Shown: in pieces, positions 50,836 through 59,395 of the stretch | Position numbering within the stretch: position 1 is the first letter of the stretch | Layout of the letters: each line of letters opens with the position of its first letter | DNA from: an uncultured Tenacibaculum sp. | Lineage (GTDB): Bacteria > Bacteroidota > Bacteroidia > Flavobacteriales > Flavobacteriaceae | Assembly: GCA_947492185.1 (NCBI GenBank) | Contig: CANLMR010000001.1 | Coordinates: 806,001-870,000, forward strand | Length of the DNA stretch: 64,000 nt | Direction: 5' to 3' | Notes under the pieces: generated by a model | What the model saw: only the letters and a program-made list of their open reading frames with translations | What the model was told of the DNA's origin: nothing | Database searches by the model: none | Translations under genes and position numbers: made by a program

Positions 50836-51783
50836 TTACATTCCACCGTCGTTAAATTTGGTTAAATCTGGTTCAGCTATTTTTTGTAACGCAGCTTCTA
50901 GTTGTGTTACGCTGCTTACCATTTTTTCAATATTACCATCTTCATCGATAATTAGGTGTGTAGGATATTGCTTAGCTTCAATTTCATCATCCATATACGA
51001 TTTTTGATTCGCAACCACAGGATACCTAAATTCATTCTTAGTAAGGAATTGTAATAGTTTATCTGATTTATCAAAAGCTAAACTTAAGAAAATTACATCC
51101 TCATATGCTTCATATTTATCGTATAATCTGTTTAGTTTTGGAAACTCTTTAATACTCGGTTTTGAGTTGATATGCCAACAAGTGATAATTATAATTTTTC
51201 CATTTGTTGAAGCACTAGAATAACGATTACCATTAATATCTTCAAAGTTAAATTCTGGTAGTTTAGTACTTTCTTTTGAGAAGTAAGAGTAAGCAATGTC
51301 AGCTTTGTTTTTTATGTTGCTAAGTAAGCCTTTGTCTTTAATATCATCAATTGGATAAAGTTGATACATTTGATCACCTGAAAGTAGTTTAATAGGTGCA
51401 AAGTTTCCAGATGTTAAATCACTTAAAAAATCTCCTTTTTCTATTTCTTCACCATCAGTATCTAAAGGAATGAAATCAGAAGAAAGATTAATATTATCTT
51501 TAAAATAGGTTTCCCATTCATCACTACCTGCTAAAATGGTATCAACATTAGGGAACATGTCGCTATTACTTGTAATTGTGTTAGAATCATCACTGCTAGA
51601 GTTAGTATCATCTTCATTTTGATCAGATGAGTCTTCTGAAGATTGAGTACCTGAATTTAAAGCAGTTGTTTCCTCGGGTAGAAAATCTAATTCATCATTT
51701 TGCTTGTGAAAATTAGATAATACATAAAAGGTGATGCCGAAGGCAACAGCCATTGTAACAATAGTAATTAGAATGTTTTTCAT
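50836..51783 (-). CDS. TlpA/redoxin-fold protein lacking both active-site cysteines
   Basis: N-terminal membrane anchor (about 5-23), an acidic low-complexity linker (about 38-75, SSEDSSDQNEDDTNSSSDDS), then a TlpA-like thioredoxin fold. Where related proteins have NCPPC this one reads N-S207-K-P-S210 in CWHINSKPSIKEFP, so the CxxC is replaced by SxxS, while the cis-Pro loop KQYPTHLII is kept. It is probably a membrane-tethered periplasmic thioredoxin-like protein that is not a dithiol redox enzyme. Confidence 0.85.
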   Translation of the reverse strand: MKNILITIVTMAVAFGITFYVLSNFHKQNDELDFLPEETTALNSGTQSSEDSSDQNEDDTNSSSDDSNTITSNSDMFPNVDTILAGSDEWETYFKDNINLSSDFIPLDTDGEEIEKGDFLSDLTSGNFAPIKLLSGDQMYQLYPIDDIKDKGLLSNIKNKADIAYSYFSKESTKLPEFNFEDINGNRYSSASTNGKIIIITCWHINSKPSIKEFPKLNRLYDKYEAYEDVIFLSLAFDKSDKLLQFLTKNEFRYPVVANQKSYMDDEIEAKQYPTHLIIDEDGNIEKMVSSVTQLEAALQKIAEPDLTKFNDGGM

Positions 51784-51866
51784 AATAAATTAGCCCGAAC
51801 CTAACACAAATATATAAAAAAACATTTCAGATGTTAATTTTTAGTTATCAATTACTTAACAATAAA

Positions 51867-52925
51867 CTAAATTTTCATTCTCCATCCATAAGGATCATTT
51901 GAAATATTGTACTGAATGTTCATTAATTGCTCTTTAAAGCGTTTAGCGTAAGAATCTTCTATTTTAGGTAAGTCAAAGTCTTTTCCTGCATGACTAAAAC
52001 CAATAATCGGGTTTACTACTGTAGCTGTACCCGAACCAAAAATTTCTTTTAATTCACCTTTTTTTGCAGCTTCTTTAATTTCTGTTACTGAAACTCTTCT
52101 AATTTCTACAGGAATATTATTGTCTTCTGCTAATTGAATTAATGATTTTCTTGTAATACCATCCAAAATTCTATCGTTATTTGGAGCTGTAATTAATTTG
52201 TCTCCAATTCTAAAGAAAATATTCATTGTACCTGCTTCTTCAAGATATTCATGAGAGTCTGCATCAGTCCAAATAATTTGTTGATATCCCTTTTCGTGTG
52301 CTAGTTTGGTAGGGTAAAATTGTGCGGCATAATTACCTGCAGCTTTTGCAAAACCAACTCCTCCATTTGCAGCTCTACTAAATTTTTCTGCAATTAAAAC
52401 TCTTACTTCTCCAGCATAATAAGATTGAGCAGGAGATAGGATGATCATAAATTTATATTCACTTGCTGGTGAAGCAGAAATCGCAGGTTGAGTAGCTACA
52501 ACAAAAGGACGGATATACATAGAGTTACCAACTCCTTTTTTAATCCATTCTTTATCAATATTCAATAATTGTTTTAATCCATCAAAAAAATAATCTTCTG
52601 GAAACTCAGGGATAGCAAGACGCTCAGATGATTTGTTAATTCTCTTGAAGTTTTCATCAGGTCTGAATAAAAATACGTCATCATTATCATCTTTGTAGGC
52701 TTTCATTCCTTCGAAAACAGCTTGTCCGTAGTGAAAAACTCTAGCAGATGGAGAAATAGTAATATCCCCGTAAGGTTTAATAATAGGAGTTTGCCATTTT
52801 CCATCCTTATATTCGCATTCAAACATGTGGTCTGTAAAGACTGTTCCAAAAACTAAATTATTGAAATCAACAGAGTCAATTTTAGATTGGGAAATAGGAA
52901 CTATTTTAATGTTAGAAGTGCTCAT
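51867..52925 (-). CDS. ilvE: branched-chain amino acid aminotransferase
   Basis: Fold type IV PLP enzyme for Leu, Ile and Val metabolism, 352 residues. The long class II BCAT form: VFEGMKAYKDDNDDVFLFRP, RPFVVATQPAIS, and the characteristic EAGTMNIFFRIGDKLITAP followed by ILDGITRKSLIQLAEDN; the PLP Lys is in the FAKAAGNYAAQFYPTKLAHEKG stretch. Divergent from the DUF4920 gene with about 120 bp between them. Confidence 0.96.
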   Translation of the reverse strand: MSTSNIKIVPISQSKIDSVDFNNLVFGTVFTDHMFECEYKDGKWQTPIIKPYGDITISPSARVFHYGQAVFEGMKAYKDDNDDVFLFRPDENFKRINKSSERLAIPEFPEDYFFDGLKQLLNIDKEWIKKGVGNSMYIRPFVVATQPAISASPASEYKFMIILSPAQSYYAGEVRVLIAEKFSRAANGGVGFAKAAGNYAAQFYPTKLAHEKGYQQIIWTDADSHEYLEEAGTMNIFFRIGDKLITAPNNDRILDGITRKSLIQLAEDNNIPVEIRRVSVTEIKEAAKKGELKEIFGSGTATVVNPIIGFSHAGKDFDLPKIEDSYAKRFKEQLMNIQYNISNDPYGWRMKI

Positions 52926-53012
52926 AGATAAAGATTTAGTTAATACTGCTAAAGTACAAAATAGAGACGAGTTTAGCAGTGAATTTTAGGGTATCAAAGC
53001 ATCATAAAATTG

Positions 53013-53020
53013 TATCTTTG
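53013..53020 (+). promoter_or_regulatory. DUF4920-mnmD promoter -7 box
   Basis: TATCTTTG matches TAnnTTTG, 29 bp before the DUF4920 start codon. Confidence 0.6.
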
Positions 53021-53048
53021 TAGCTTTAATTTATTTAATTAGCTTATA

Positions 53049-53549
53049 ATGAAAAACTTACTAATTTTATTTTGTGGTTTAATTTTGACTTTTATTTCTT
53101 GTAAAACAGAAAAAAAAGAAACACCAGCGGTAAAAGAAACTCCTAAAACTGAATTTGCATCATTTGGAGAGAAAATTTCAAATGATGGGGCATTAACAAA
53201 AGAAGAGGCTCTTACGAAGTATGGAACACTGAAAGTTGGAGATACGGTAGTAGTGAAATTTGCTTCTAAGATTAATGAAGTATGCTCTAAAAAAGGATGT
53301 TGGATGAAAGTTCCTGTTTCAGATTCTGAAGAGGTAATGATTAGATTTAAAGATTACGGATTTTTTATGCCTTTAGATAGTAACGGAAAAGAAGTAATTG
53401 TTGAAGGAAAAGCATTTATCAAAGAAACTTCTGTGGATGAATTAAAGCACTATGCTGAAGATGCTGGAAAATCTAAAGAAGAAATAGCAAAAATTACTGA
53501 ACCTAAGTTAGAAAAGGCATTTTTAGCACACGGAGTTTTATTAAAATAA
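53049..53549 (+). CDS. DUF4920 lipoprotein
   Basis: Lipoprotein signal (MKNLLILFCGLILTFISC) followed by a Lys/Glu linker and a DUF4920-type domain: FGEKISNDGALTKEEAL, then VVVKFASKINEVCSKKGCWMKV (a CxxxxCW motif that could bind a metal or form a disulfide) and MIRFKDYGFFMPLDSNGKE. Function unknown. One bp upstream of mnmD, so they share a transcript. Confidence 0.9.
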   Translation: MKNLLILFCGLILTFISCKTEKKETPAVKETPKTEFASFGEKISNDGALTKEEALTKYGTLKVGDTVVVKFASKINEVCSKKGCWMKVPVSDSEEVMIRFKDYGFFMPLDSNGKEVIVEGKAFIKETSVDELKHYAEDAGKSKEEIAKITEPKLEKAFLAHGVLLK

Positions 53550-53550
53550 T

Positions 53551-54204
53551 TTGGAAAGAGAAATTATTATAACTTCTGATGGTTCAACAACCATACATAT
53601 CCCTGCTTGGAATGAACAATATCATTCCAAGCATGGTGCTATTCAGGAAGCTTATCATGTATTCATAAAACATGGTTTAGAATTTGTTACTCAAGATCAG
53701 CTTTCTATTTTGGAAATTGGTTTTGGCACAGGTTTAAATTGTTTTATCACCTATTTAGAATCTGAAAAGGATATCAATTATGTTGGTGTTGAAGCGTATC
53801 CTGTAGATGAAAAAGAAATTGGAAAACTCAATTATGTATCAGAATTAAAAGCAAAAAATAAATCTGATATTTTTAATAAGATTCATAGTGTATCTTGGGA
53901 AGAAAAGCATACGATTGATGACAGATTCCAACTTGAAAAACGTCAACAGTTTTTTAAAGATATAAATGATAAAGATGCATTTAACTTAATTTATTTCGAT
54001 GCTTTTGGAGCTAGGGTTCAACCAGAATTATGGACGGAAGAAATTTTTAGTATAATGTTTGACGCTTTAAAAAATGAAGGAGTTTTGGTTACGTATGCGG
54101 CAAAAGGAAGCGTAAGAAGAGCAATGGAAGCAGTAGGTTTTATTGTAGAAAGATTACCTGGACCACCTGGTAAAAGAGAAATGTTGAGAGCAATTAAAAA
54201 ATAA
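53551..54204 (+). CDS. mnmD: tRNA 5-methylaminomethyl-2-thiouridine methyltransferase MnmD
   Basis: SAM-dependent enzyme finishing the wobble-uridine modification mnm5s2U34; stand-alone MnmD as in many bacteria other than gamma-proteobacteria (which use MnmC fusion). Motifs: LSILEIGFGTGLNCF (SAM binding), YFDAFGARVQPELWT and YAAKGSVRRAM plus the PGPPGKREM segment near the C-terminus. Start codon is TTG 1 bp after the DUF4920 stop, chosen because the family N-terminus follows directly. Confidence 0.93.
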   Translation: MEREIIITSDGSTTIHIPAWNEQYHSKHGAIQEAYHVFIKHGLEFVTQDQLSILEIGFGTGLNCFITYLESEKDINYVGVEAYPVDEKEIGKLNYVSELKAKNKSDIFNKIHSVSWEEKHTIDDRFQLEKRQQFFKDINDKDAFNLIYFDAFGARVQPELWTEEIFSIMFDALKNEGVLVTYAAKGSVRRAMEAVGFIVERLPGPPGKREMLRAIKK

Positions 54205-54223
54205 TTAGGATAAATTAGATTAT

Positions 54224-54355
54224 ATGAAATTTCAAAAGCGATTTGGAAACAGAAGAAGAACAAAACCTCAAAAAGGATTGTTTTTAGTAATACTATTAGC
54301 AATTGCTTTATTTCTTTTCTTTAATGCTGAAAGACTTTTAAGTCGAATATTATAA
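54224..54355 (+). CDS. 43-aa single-helix membrane protein
   Basis: ATG at 54224, TAA at 54355. A strongly basic start (MKFQKRFGNRRRTKPQKG) followed by a hydrophobic helix (LFLVILLAIALFLFF) and a short polar tail. It sits between mnmD and the TrmN6-like gene with 1 bp to the next ATG, so it is translationally embedded in an operon. No family or function is recognised, but the compact spacing supports it. Confidence 0.65.
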   Translation: MKFQKRFGNRRRTKPQKGLFLVILLAIALFLFFNAERLLSRIL

Positions 54356-54356
54356 A

Positions 54357-55076
54357 ATGAAACCATTTCAATTCAAGGAATTTACTGTACATCAGGATAA
54401 AACGGCTATGAAAATAGGAACTGATGGTGTTTTATTAGGGGCGTGGACGTCAATTACAGATTTTCCAGATTCTATTTTAGATATTGGTTCTGGAACTGGA
54501 GTTATAGCATTAATGCTTGCTCAAAGAACCGATGCAATAACTGTAGATGCAGTTGAACTTAATGAAAGTGCTTACGAACAAACTGTAGAGAATTTTGAAA
54601 AATCTGATTGGGGAGATCGTTTGTTTTGTTACAATGCTTCTTTCCAAGAGTTTGCTGAAGAACTTGCCGAGGAAGAAGAATCGTATGATTTGATTGTTTC
54701 AAACCCTCCTTTTTACACTGATGAATTTGAAACTAAAGATAATGCTCGAAATGAAGCTCGTTTTACATCTTCTTTAGGTTTTGAAGATTTACTAAAAGGT
54801 GTTTCAGATTTACTTGCTCAAAATGGTGTTTTTGCAATTATAATTCCTTTTAAAGAAGAAGAAAGTTTTGTTGCTTTAGCTTCTTCTCAAGGATTACATT
54901 TGAATAGAGTTTGTAGAGTTAGAGGTAATTTAAATTCTGAAATTAAAAGAAGTTTACTGGAATTTTCTAATGTTAAAAAAGATCTTGTTTCGGAAGAATT
55001 AACAATCGAAAAAGAAAGGCATCAGTATACTGATGCCTATATCAATTTGACGAAAGATTTCTATTTGAAAATGTAA
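54357..55076 (+). CDS. tRNA1(Val) (adenine37-N6)-methyltransferase-like
   Basis: Class I SAM methyltransferase with the N6-adenine motif. SAM-binding ILDIGSGTGVIALML and catalytic LIVSNPPFYTDEFET are followed by a block with ALASSQGLHLNRVCRVRG found in YfiC/TrmN6 proteins that methylate A37 of tRNA1Val. Length 239 fits. It is 1 bp after the small membrane gene, and its stop codon abuts the convergent LLM gene. Confidence 0.9.
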   Translation: MKPFQFKEFTVHQDKTAMKIGTDGVLLGAWTSITDFPDSILDIGSGTGVIALMLAQRTDAITVDAVELNESAYEQTVENFEKSDWGDRLFCYNASFQEFAEELAEEEESYDLIVSNPPFYTDEFETKDNARNEARFTSSLGFEDLLKGVSDLLAQNGVFAIIIPFKEEESFVALASSQGLHLNRVCRVRGNLNSEIKRSLLEFSNVKKDLVSEELTIEKERHQYTDAYINLTKDFYLKM

Positions 55077-56000
55077 TTATTCAAAATTTGGTAATATCTG
55101 TTTACCTAATTCTTTCAGTACTTTTTCTACAGGTCTTGTGCCGTATTTTAAATTTAGAATAACATGATTCACTCCATGTTTTTCTAATAGTTTTAAGTGA
55201 TTTAATAAAAAAGTTGGTCCACATTTGAAACCAAGGTGTATATTTTTAGGAGACACATTATCATTTTCCAGAAAATCAACATACAAAGATTGTGTGTAAG
55301 GTTTCCAGTCATGATTATATTTAGCAAGACTCATTTTCCAATCCGTCATTTGCTGCTCTAAGAAGTAAAAATTACGAGGATAGTAAATCCAGCCGTCTGC
55401 ATTTTCAGCAATCCAATCTAGACTTTGTCCAGAATGCCCTGTGACTAATACAGGAGCTTTATTTTCATATTTTGGAAGTACATCAATATTACCTTTTACA
55501 ATTCCATAACTTTTCGATTGATAATGTGGAAAAGACTCCTGTAATGATTTTATATATCCAAAATTCTCACGAAATAAATTGGCTTTATTATGAAGATCTT
55601 TATTAAATGCAGGATACTCAATTGGACGATCTCCTGAAGCAACTCCTAAAATTAATCTGCCGTTGGATAGCTTTTGTATGCTATTAACGGATTTGACTGT
55701 GTGAACTGGATGGCGCAAAGGTAAAATTACGCTTCCAGTAGCCAAAGCAATATCTTTTGTGTGATTCATAATGTGAGTAATATAAACCCATGGATCATAC
55801 ATTTGACCAGCATCTCCAAATGTTGGATCATTAAAAGGGACGTCTCTAAACCACAATGATTTAAAACCAATTTCTTCTGCGTATTTTGCTAATTCTTCTT
55901 GGTTTTCCATTTTTGGAATAGAACCTTGATAAGATTCAATAGGAAACACCAAGCCTAAACTTAATTTTCCTTTTTGATATACTTTGTTAAAAACACTCAT
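55077..56000 (-). CDS. LLM-class flavin-dependent oxidoreductase
   Basis: Luciferase-like monooxygenase family TIM barrel of 307 residues, probably FMN-dependent. Visible blocks: SLGLVFPIE at the start, FKSLWFRDVPF, LATGSVILPLRHPVHTVKS, and ILGVASGDRP. The operon with nitroreductase and SDR, controlled by an HxlR-type regulator, suggests a role in detoxifying or metabolising electrophilic compounds. Substrate unknown. Last of four genes, 3 bp after the SDR stop. Confidence 0.9.
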   Translation of the reverse strand: MSVFNKVYQKGKLSLGLVFPIESYQGSIPKMENQEELAKYAEEIGFKSLWFRDVPFNDPTFGDAGQMYDPWVYITHIMNHTKDIALATGSVILPLRHPVHTVKSVNSIQKLSNGRLILGVASGDRPIEYPAFNKDLHNKANLFRENFGYIKSLQESFPHYQSKSYGIVKGNIDVLPKYENKAPVLVTGHSGQSLDWIAENADGWIYYPRNFYFLEQQMTDWKMSLAKYNHDWKPYTQSLYVDFLENDNVSPKNIHLGFKCGPTFLLNHLKLLEKHGVNHVILNLKYGTRPVEKVLKELGKQILPNFE

Positions 56001-56003
56001 TGG

Positions 56004-56807
56004 TTAAATAACTTTTTCTAATAAGTTGTCGGTTACAGATAACAACGTTTGAATTTTATATTCATCATATGCGTCTTGATGAGCTTCACCAAAACTCCCT
56101 CTATCATTGTCAAAATAACTGCCAGAGTGATCTTTTAAATTTTCTGAGATGGCAAGTTCAAAAAGAATATTAGCTCCTTTATCTGCAGAAGACCAATGAC
56201 TTCCATATGCTTCTTTAACCATTTTAGTATTTAATAAAGAACCCGGGTTTACAGCGATGGTTAGAATATCTTGATGTTTCTTAGCAAAATCAAAACTCCA
56301 CATGGTTAATGCAAGTTTACTTTGTGCGTAAGATTCTTGCATAGAGATATCAGTCTTTCCTTCTAGAGCATTCAAATCTACAGTTGATTGCGCTGCTGAA
56401 CTTAAATTAATCACTCTCGAAGAATTACTTTTTTGAAGAACTGGTAATAAGTGTTTTGTAAATGCATAAGGAGCAAGATAGTTAACGGCAAACCTTAAAT
56501 CTAAACCTAGGTAATTTTTATGTGTGCTTTTAAATACACCTGCATTATTTATCAAAACATCTATACAATCTATTTTTGAATTGATGTTTTGTGCTAATTT
56601 AATAACTTGATTTAAATCAGAAAAATCTGCTGTGAAACCAAAAATATTTTCATTTTTAGTAGCCTTTTTCAATTCTGAAATAGTGTTTGCTACCTTTTCA
56701 GCATTTCTTCCATGAATATAGATTTTATGTTCTTGCTCTGCTAACAATTGGGCTGTAAGCTTACCAATACCATCCGTACTACCAGTAATTAAAATATTTT
56801 TATTCAT
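56004..56807 (-). CDS. SDR-family oxidoreductase
   Basis: Short-chain dehydrogenase with ITGSTDGIGKLTAQLLAEQ, LINNAGVFKS, active-site Ser in VINLSSAAQST and YAQSKLALTM (Y-x3-K), and a C-terminal VNPGSLLNTKM. Length 267. Resembles WW-domain/retinol dehydrogenase-like SDRs acting on carbonyls. Member of the HxlR-linked operon, between the broken DUF1330 gene and the LLM gene. Confidence 0.92.
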   Translation of the reverse strand: MNKNILITGSTDGIGKLTAQLLAEQEHKIYIHGRNAEKVANTISELKKATKNENIFGFTADFSDLNQVIKLAQNINSKIDCIDVLINNAGVFKSTHKNYLGLDLRFAVNYLAPYAFTKHLLPVLQKSNSSRVINLSSAAQSTVDLNALEGKTDISMQESYAQSKLALTMWSFDFAKKHQDILTIAVNPGSLLNTKMVKEAYGSHWSSADKGANILFELAISENLKDHSGSYFDNDRGSFGEAHQDAYDEYKIQTLLSVTDNLLEKVI

Positions 56808-56830
56808 TGTTCTTTTTTTCTAGATAAAGT

Positions 56831-57133
56831 TTAAGCTAAATCGTCTTTTGCTTCTATTAAATAATGATGACTTTCAGAACCTGCAGTTCTTGCTTCTAAA
56901 TGCGGAACATATTCTGGGTCATTCATAAATGCTAACGCTGCATCTTTAGATGGCTAACTAATTACAATACGCAAAGCTGCTTGTTGTTCGTTTCCTTCTA
57001 CTTGTTCATGAGAAGCTGTTCTAGCTAAATATGTACCTCCATGTTTTTTTACAAGTTTATTCGCTGTAGGTAAATAATCTGGTATCCAAGTGTTGTTTGT
57101 TGGTGTAAAATCTAATACTGGAAAATAGCTCAT
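56831..57133 (-). pseudogene. DUF1330-like gene interrupted by a stop codon
   Basis: A 101-codon frame starts ATG (57133) with MSYFPVLDFTP and reads DUF1330 features (KKHGGTYLART, QAALRIVIS, PSKDAALAFMNDPEYVPHL) to a TAA at 56831, but codon 60 is TAG (56956-56954). Homologues usually have a Trp or Phe at that point (I-x-W/F-PS), so a single TGG to TAG change is the simplest explanation. Downstream frame remains intact. It lies in line with the nitroreductase and SDR genes, 31 and 23 bp away. Confidence 0.8.
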
Positions 57134-57164
57134 AATATGATAATTTTAAGTTTGGTAATTCTAT

Positions 57165-57839
57165 TTATTTCCAAGTAATAATACTTTCAAAATCTCTTCT
57201 AGATTTTGGTCTTGCAGGATCTTCTTTGCGATGTCCAAAAGCAACCATATATGATAACCCATATTTAGAAGTATCAATGTCAAATTTTTCTTGAAGTAGT
57301 TGTTCAACTTTTTCTTCATGGAATCCTTCTATAGGGCAACTATCAATTCCAACTAAAGCTGCCGCTGTCATCATATTTCCTAAAGCGATATAAGTTTGTT
57401 TTGATGCCCAATCGAATAATTTTTTATCACTATCTAGGTTGAAATCTCGTTCTTGAAATTCTTTATAAAACTTCGAGTACATTTCCATAACATCTTCTGG
57501 TAACTGTTTAACATCTTTCATCATATGTGTAATGTATTCGCTATCCCATTTCGTCATAGGAGCTTTCATACTTAACCCTAGAACAAAATGACTTGCAGTG
57601 TCTAATTTTAAAGGAGCTCCCCAAGCAACAGGTTTTAGTAATTCTCTTAATTCCTGATCTTGTACTACTACAAAATGCCAAGGTTCAAAACCAAATGAAC
57701 TTGGAGATAAATTTGCCGTTTTTAAAATGAAGTTAATATCATCCTCAGAAAGTTTTTTGGTAGCATCGAATTCTTTAGTTGCATGTCTAAATTGAAAAGC
57801 ATTTATAACTTCTTCTTTTGAAATATGTGTTTTATTCAT
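57165..57839 (-). CDS. nitroreductase-family NAD(P)H-dependent oxidoreductase
   Basis: FMN-dependent nitro/quinone reductase of the NfsB-like group, 224 residues. Visible family traits: FQFRHATKEFDATKKLSEDD, NLSPSSFGFEPWHFVVV (FMN-site region), LGNMMTAAALVGIDSCPIEGF and AFGHRKEDPARPKSRRDFESI. First gene of the operon under the HxlR regulator; promoter box TAATTTTG 31 bp upstream of the ATG overlaps the shared operator region. Confidence 0.95.
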   Translation of the reverse strand: MNKTHISKEEVINAFQFRHATKEFDATKKLSEDDINFILKTANLSPSSFGFEPWHFVVVQDQELRELLKPVAWGAPLKLDTASHFVLGLSMKAPMTKWDSEYITHMMKDVKQLPEDVMEMYSKFYKEFQERDFNLDSDKKLFDWASKQTYIALGNMMTAAALVGIDSCPIEGFHEEKVEQLLQEKFDIDTSKYGLSYMVAFGHRKEDPARPKSRRDFESIITWK

Positions 57840-57850
57840 GATTTTTTTAA

Positions 57851-57889
57851 ACTATAAAAATTATAGTCACAAAATTATTTATAGTTTTG
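57851..57889. promoter_or_regulatory. divergent promoters and candidate HxlR operator
   Basis: A perfect inverted repeat ACTATAAAAATTATAGT (57851-57867) lies downstream of the minus-strand box TAATTTTG (57877-57870), at the expected transcription start of the nitroreductase gene. The opposite promoter box TAGTTTTG (57882-57889) for the regulator contains a further ATAGTTT half-site. The layout fits repression of both directions by the divergent HxlR protein. Confidence 0.6.
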
Positions 57890-57937
57890 TATCCATGCAA
57901 TAACGGTCAAAAAGGATAGTTTAAAATTTACAGTATT

Positions 57938-58288
57938 ATGCATCAATTTAAAGGGAAAGAATATCCATGTTGTACGAGTTTAACCATGGGAATAATAGGA
58001 GGAAAGTGGAAAACCGTGATTTTATTTTATTTAATAGGAGGTAAACTTCGTTACAATGAATTACGAAAAAAAATGGGAACAGTTACGGAAAGAACATTGA
58101 GTTTACAGTTACAACAATTACAGGAAGATGGTGTAATTCAACGTGAAGTCTTTCATAGTAAACCGCCATTAAAAGTGGAGTATTCATTAACAGAATTCGG
58201 AAAAACATTAATTCCGATACTAGAAGCAATTGCTAATTGGGGAGATTATGCTTTAGCGAATCATTCCGAAGAAAAGAGTGCTGAATGA
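57938..58288 (+). CDS. HxlR-family winged-helix transcriptional regulator
   Basis: A 116-residue DNA-binding protein with the HxlR pattern: MGIIGGKWKTVILFYL, LRYNELRKKMGTVTERTLSLQLQQL, and VEYSLTEFGKTLIPIL. Two adjacent Cys (C11, C12) at the N-terminus before the IGGKW helix sit where YodB/QorR-type redox sensors carry their reactive Cys, so sensing of quinones or other electrophiles is plausible. Divergent from the nitroreductase operon, its likely target. Confidence 0.93.
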   Translation: MHQFKGKEYPCCTSLTMGIIGGKWKTVILFYLIGGKLRYNELRKKMGTVTERTLSLQLQQLQEDGVIQREVFHSKPPLKVEYSLTEFGKTLIPILEAIANWGDYALANHSEEKSAE

Positions 58289-58294
58289 TTTTTT

Positions 58295-58918
58295 TTATTT
58301 AGTTGAATTGAATAAAGTTTCTACAATGACCTTAGCTGCCATTTTACTTCCTTTTTCTGATGGATGAAATTCATCCTGACAGTAGAGCGAATAATCCTTA
58401 TATTTTTCAATATGAGCTTTCCATTCTTTTCCAACAGGCAATAAAATAGCGTTGTTTAGTTTTGCTGCGTCTGCATGATTTTTAATGACACTATTAAAAG
58501 TGTGGTAATAATACATGGCTGGCCAAACCATAAAATAGCATAGTTTTGTGTTACTTGATTTACAGAGATTGCTATACTTTCTTCCATATTGAATTAGCAT
58601 TTTTCTACCATCTTTTTGAGAAGAAGGACCTTGCTGAAGAATAACATAATCATATTTTTTACGGTGAATGAGTCTTTTTACTTTTCCATCATCCCAATGA
58701 TCTTCTATTGCGTAATTAGGATGAGCAACCATCTTAGTTTTGATGTTTAAATTCTTTTCATTCTTAGCATATTCTGTAACTAACTTAGGTAAATCATTAT
58801 AATAAGTAAGACTATTTCCAATAAATAAAATAGAATACTCTTGATCAATTTTAGACTTTGATTGGCAGTTTAGAGTAAGAAAACTAACTATAAAAACAAA
58901 AATAAAGAGTTTTTTCAT
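58295..58918 (-). CDS. SGNH/GDSL-family hydrolase, secreted
   Basis: Signal peptide with a lipobox-like FLTLNC, then SILFIGNSLTYYNDL (block I with GNS), a block III-like segment VILQQGPSSQ and DEFHPSEKGSKM with catalytic Asp/His (block V). Length 207 suits a minimal esterase-like hydrolase acting on acylated carbohydrate or lipid. Precise substrate unknown. Four bp after the secreted protein gene on the same strand, so probably one transcript. Confidence 0.9.
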   Translation of the reverse strand: MKKLFIFVFIVSFLTLNCQSKSKIDQEYSILFIGNSLTYYNDLPKLVTEYAKNEKNLNIKTKMVAHPNYAIEDHWDDGKVKRLIHRKKYDYVILQQGPSSQKDGRKMLIQYGRKYSNLCKSSNTKLCYFMVWPAMYYYHTFNSVIKNHADAAKLNNAILLPVGKEWKAHIEKYKDYSLYCQDEFHPSEKGSKMAAKVIVETLFNSTK

Positions 58919-58922
58919 TTGT

Positions 58923-59324
58923 TTATTCTACACGTGTTAATAGCATTGAATTTTTATTGATAGCTTCATTAGGTTTTGCAGGAATGGTTAATTTCATTGT
59001 GTTCTTATCTTTAAATTCGATAATGAAATTAACTTTTTTAATTAAATTATCTTCCATGTCAGAAATTATGATGTCAATCTCGATGGGTTGCTTCGTTGCT
59101 TTATAATTGTATATGGCTTTTGCTTTTTTTCCTCGTAAAATAAAACTTTTTCCACCCATTTTTTCACCATTAACTTCCATAGTAAGATATCCATCTTTAT
59201 CAAAAATCAAATAACCTATTTCACCTTTATCTTCTCCTTTCCATTTCCCAATAATATCGAAATTTGCATGTTTAGAGGTAAAAGAGAAAAAAGGGATTAA
59301 TAATAGAAGTATATACTTTTTCAT
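58923..59324 (-). CDS. small secreted hypothetical protein, 133 aa
   Basis: Signal peptide (MKKYILLLLIPFFSFTS) followed by a compact beta-rich domain with IIGKWKGEDKGEIGYLIFDKDG, which resembles lipocalin-like/calycin small proteins of Bacteroidota (GxW start), and LTRVE end. No catalytic residues seen. Overlapping transcription with the SGNH hydrolase gene suggests a joint extracytoplasmic role. Confidence 0.75.
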   Translation of the reverse strand: MKKYILLLLIPFFSFTSKHANFDIIGKWKGEDKGEIGYLIFDKDGYLTMEVNGEKMGGKSFILRGKKAKAIYNYKATKQPIEIDIIISDMEDNLIKKVNFIIEFKDKNTMKLTIPAKPNEAINKNSMLLTRVE

Positions 59325-59395
59325 AATTTAAATTGTTTTTAAGCAAAATAAATAGTTCTGAGGTTAGTAATAGTTAAATTATATATAAAATTGGA

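Noticed and set aside
52926..53048. Leader-peptide attenuator before ilvE
   Set aside because: No Leu/Ile/Val-rich frame or sense terminator seen on the minus strand between the DUF4920 and ilvE genes.
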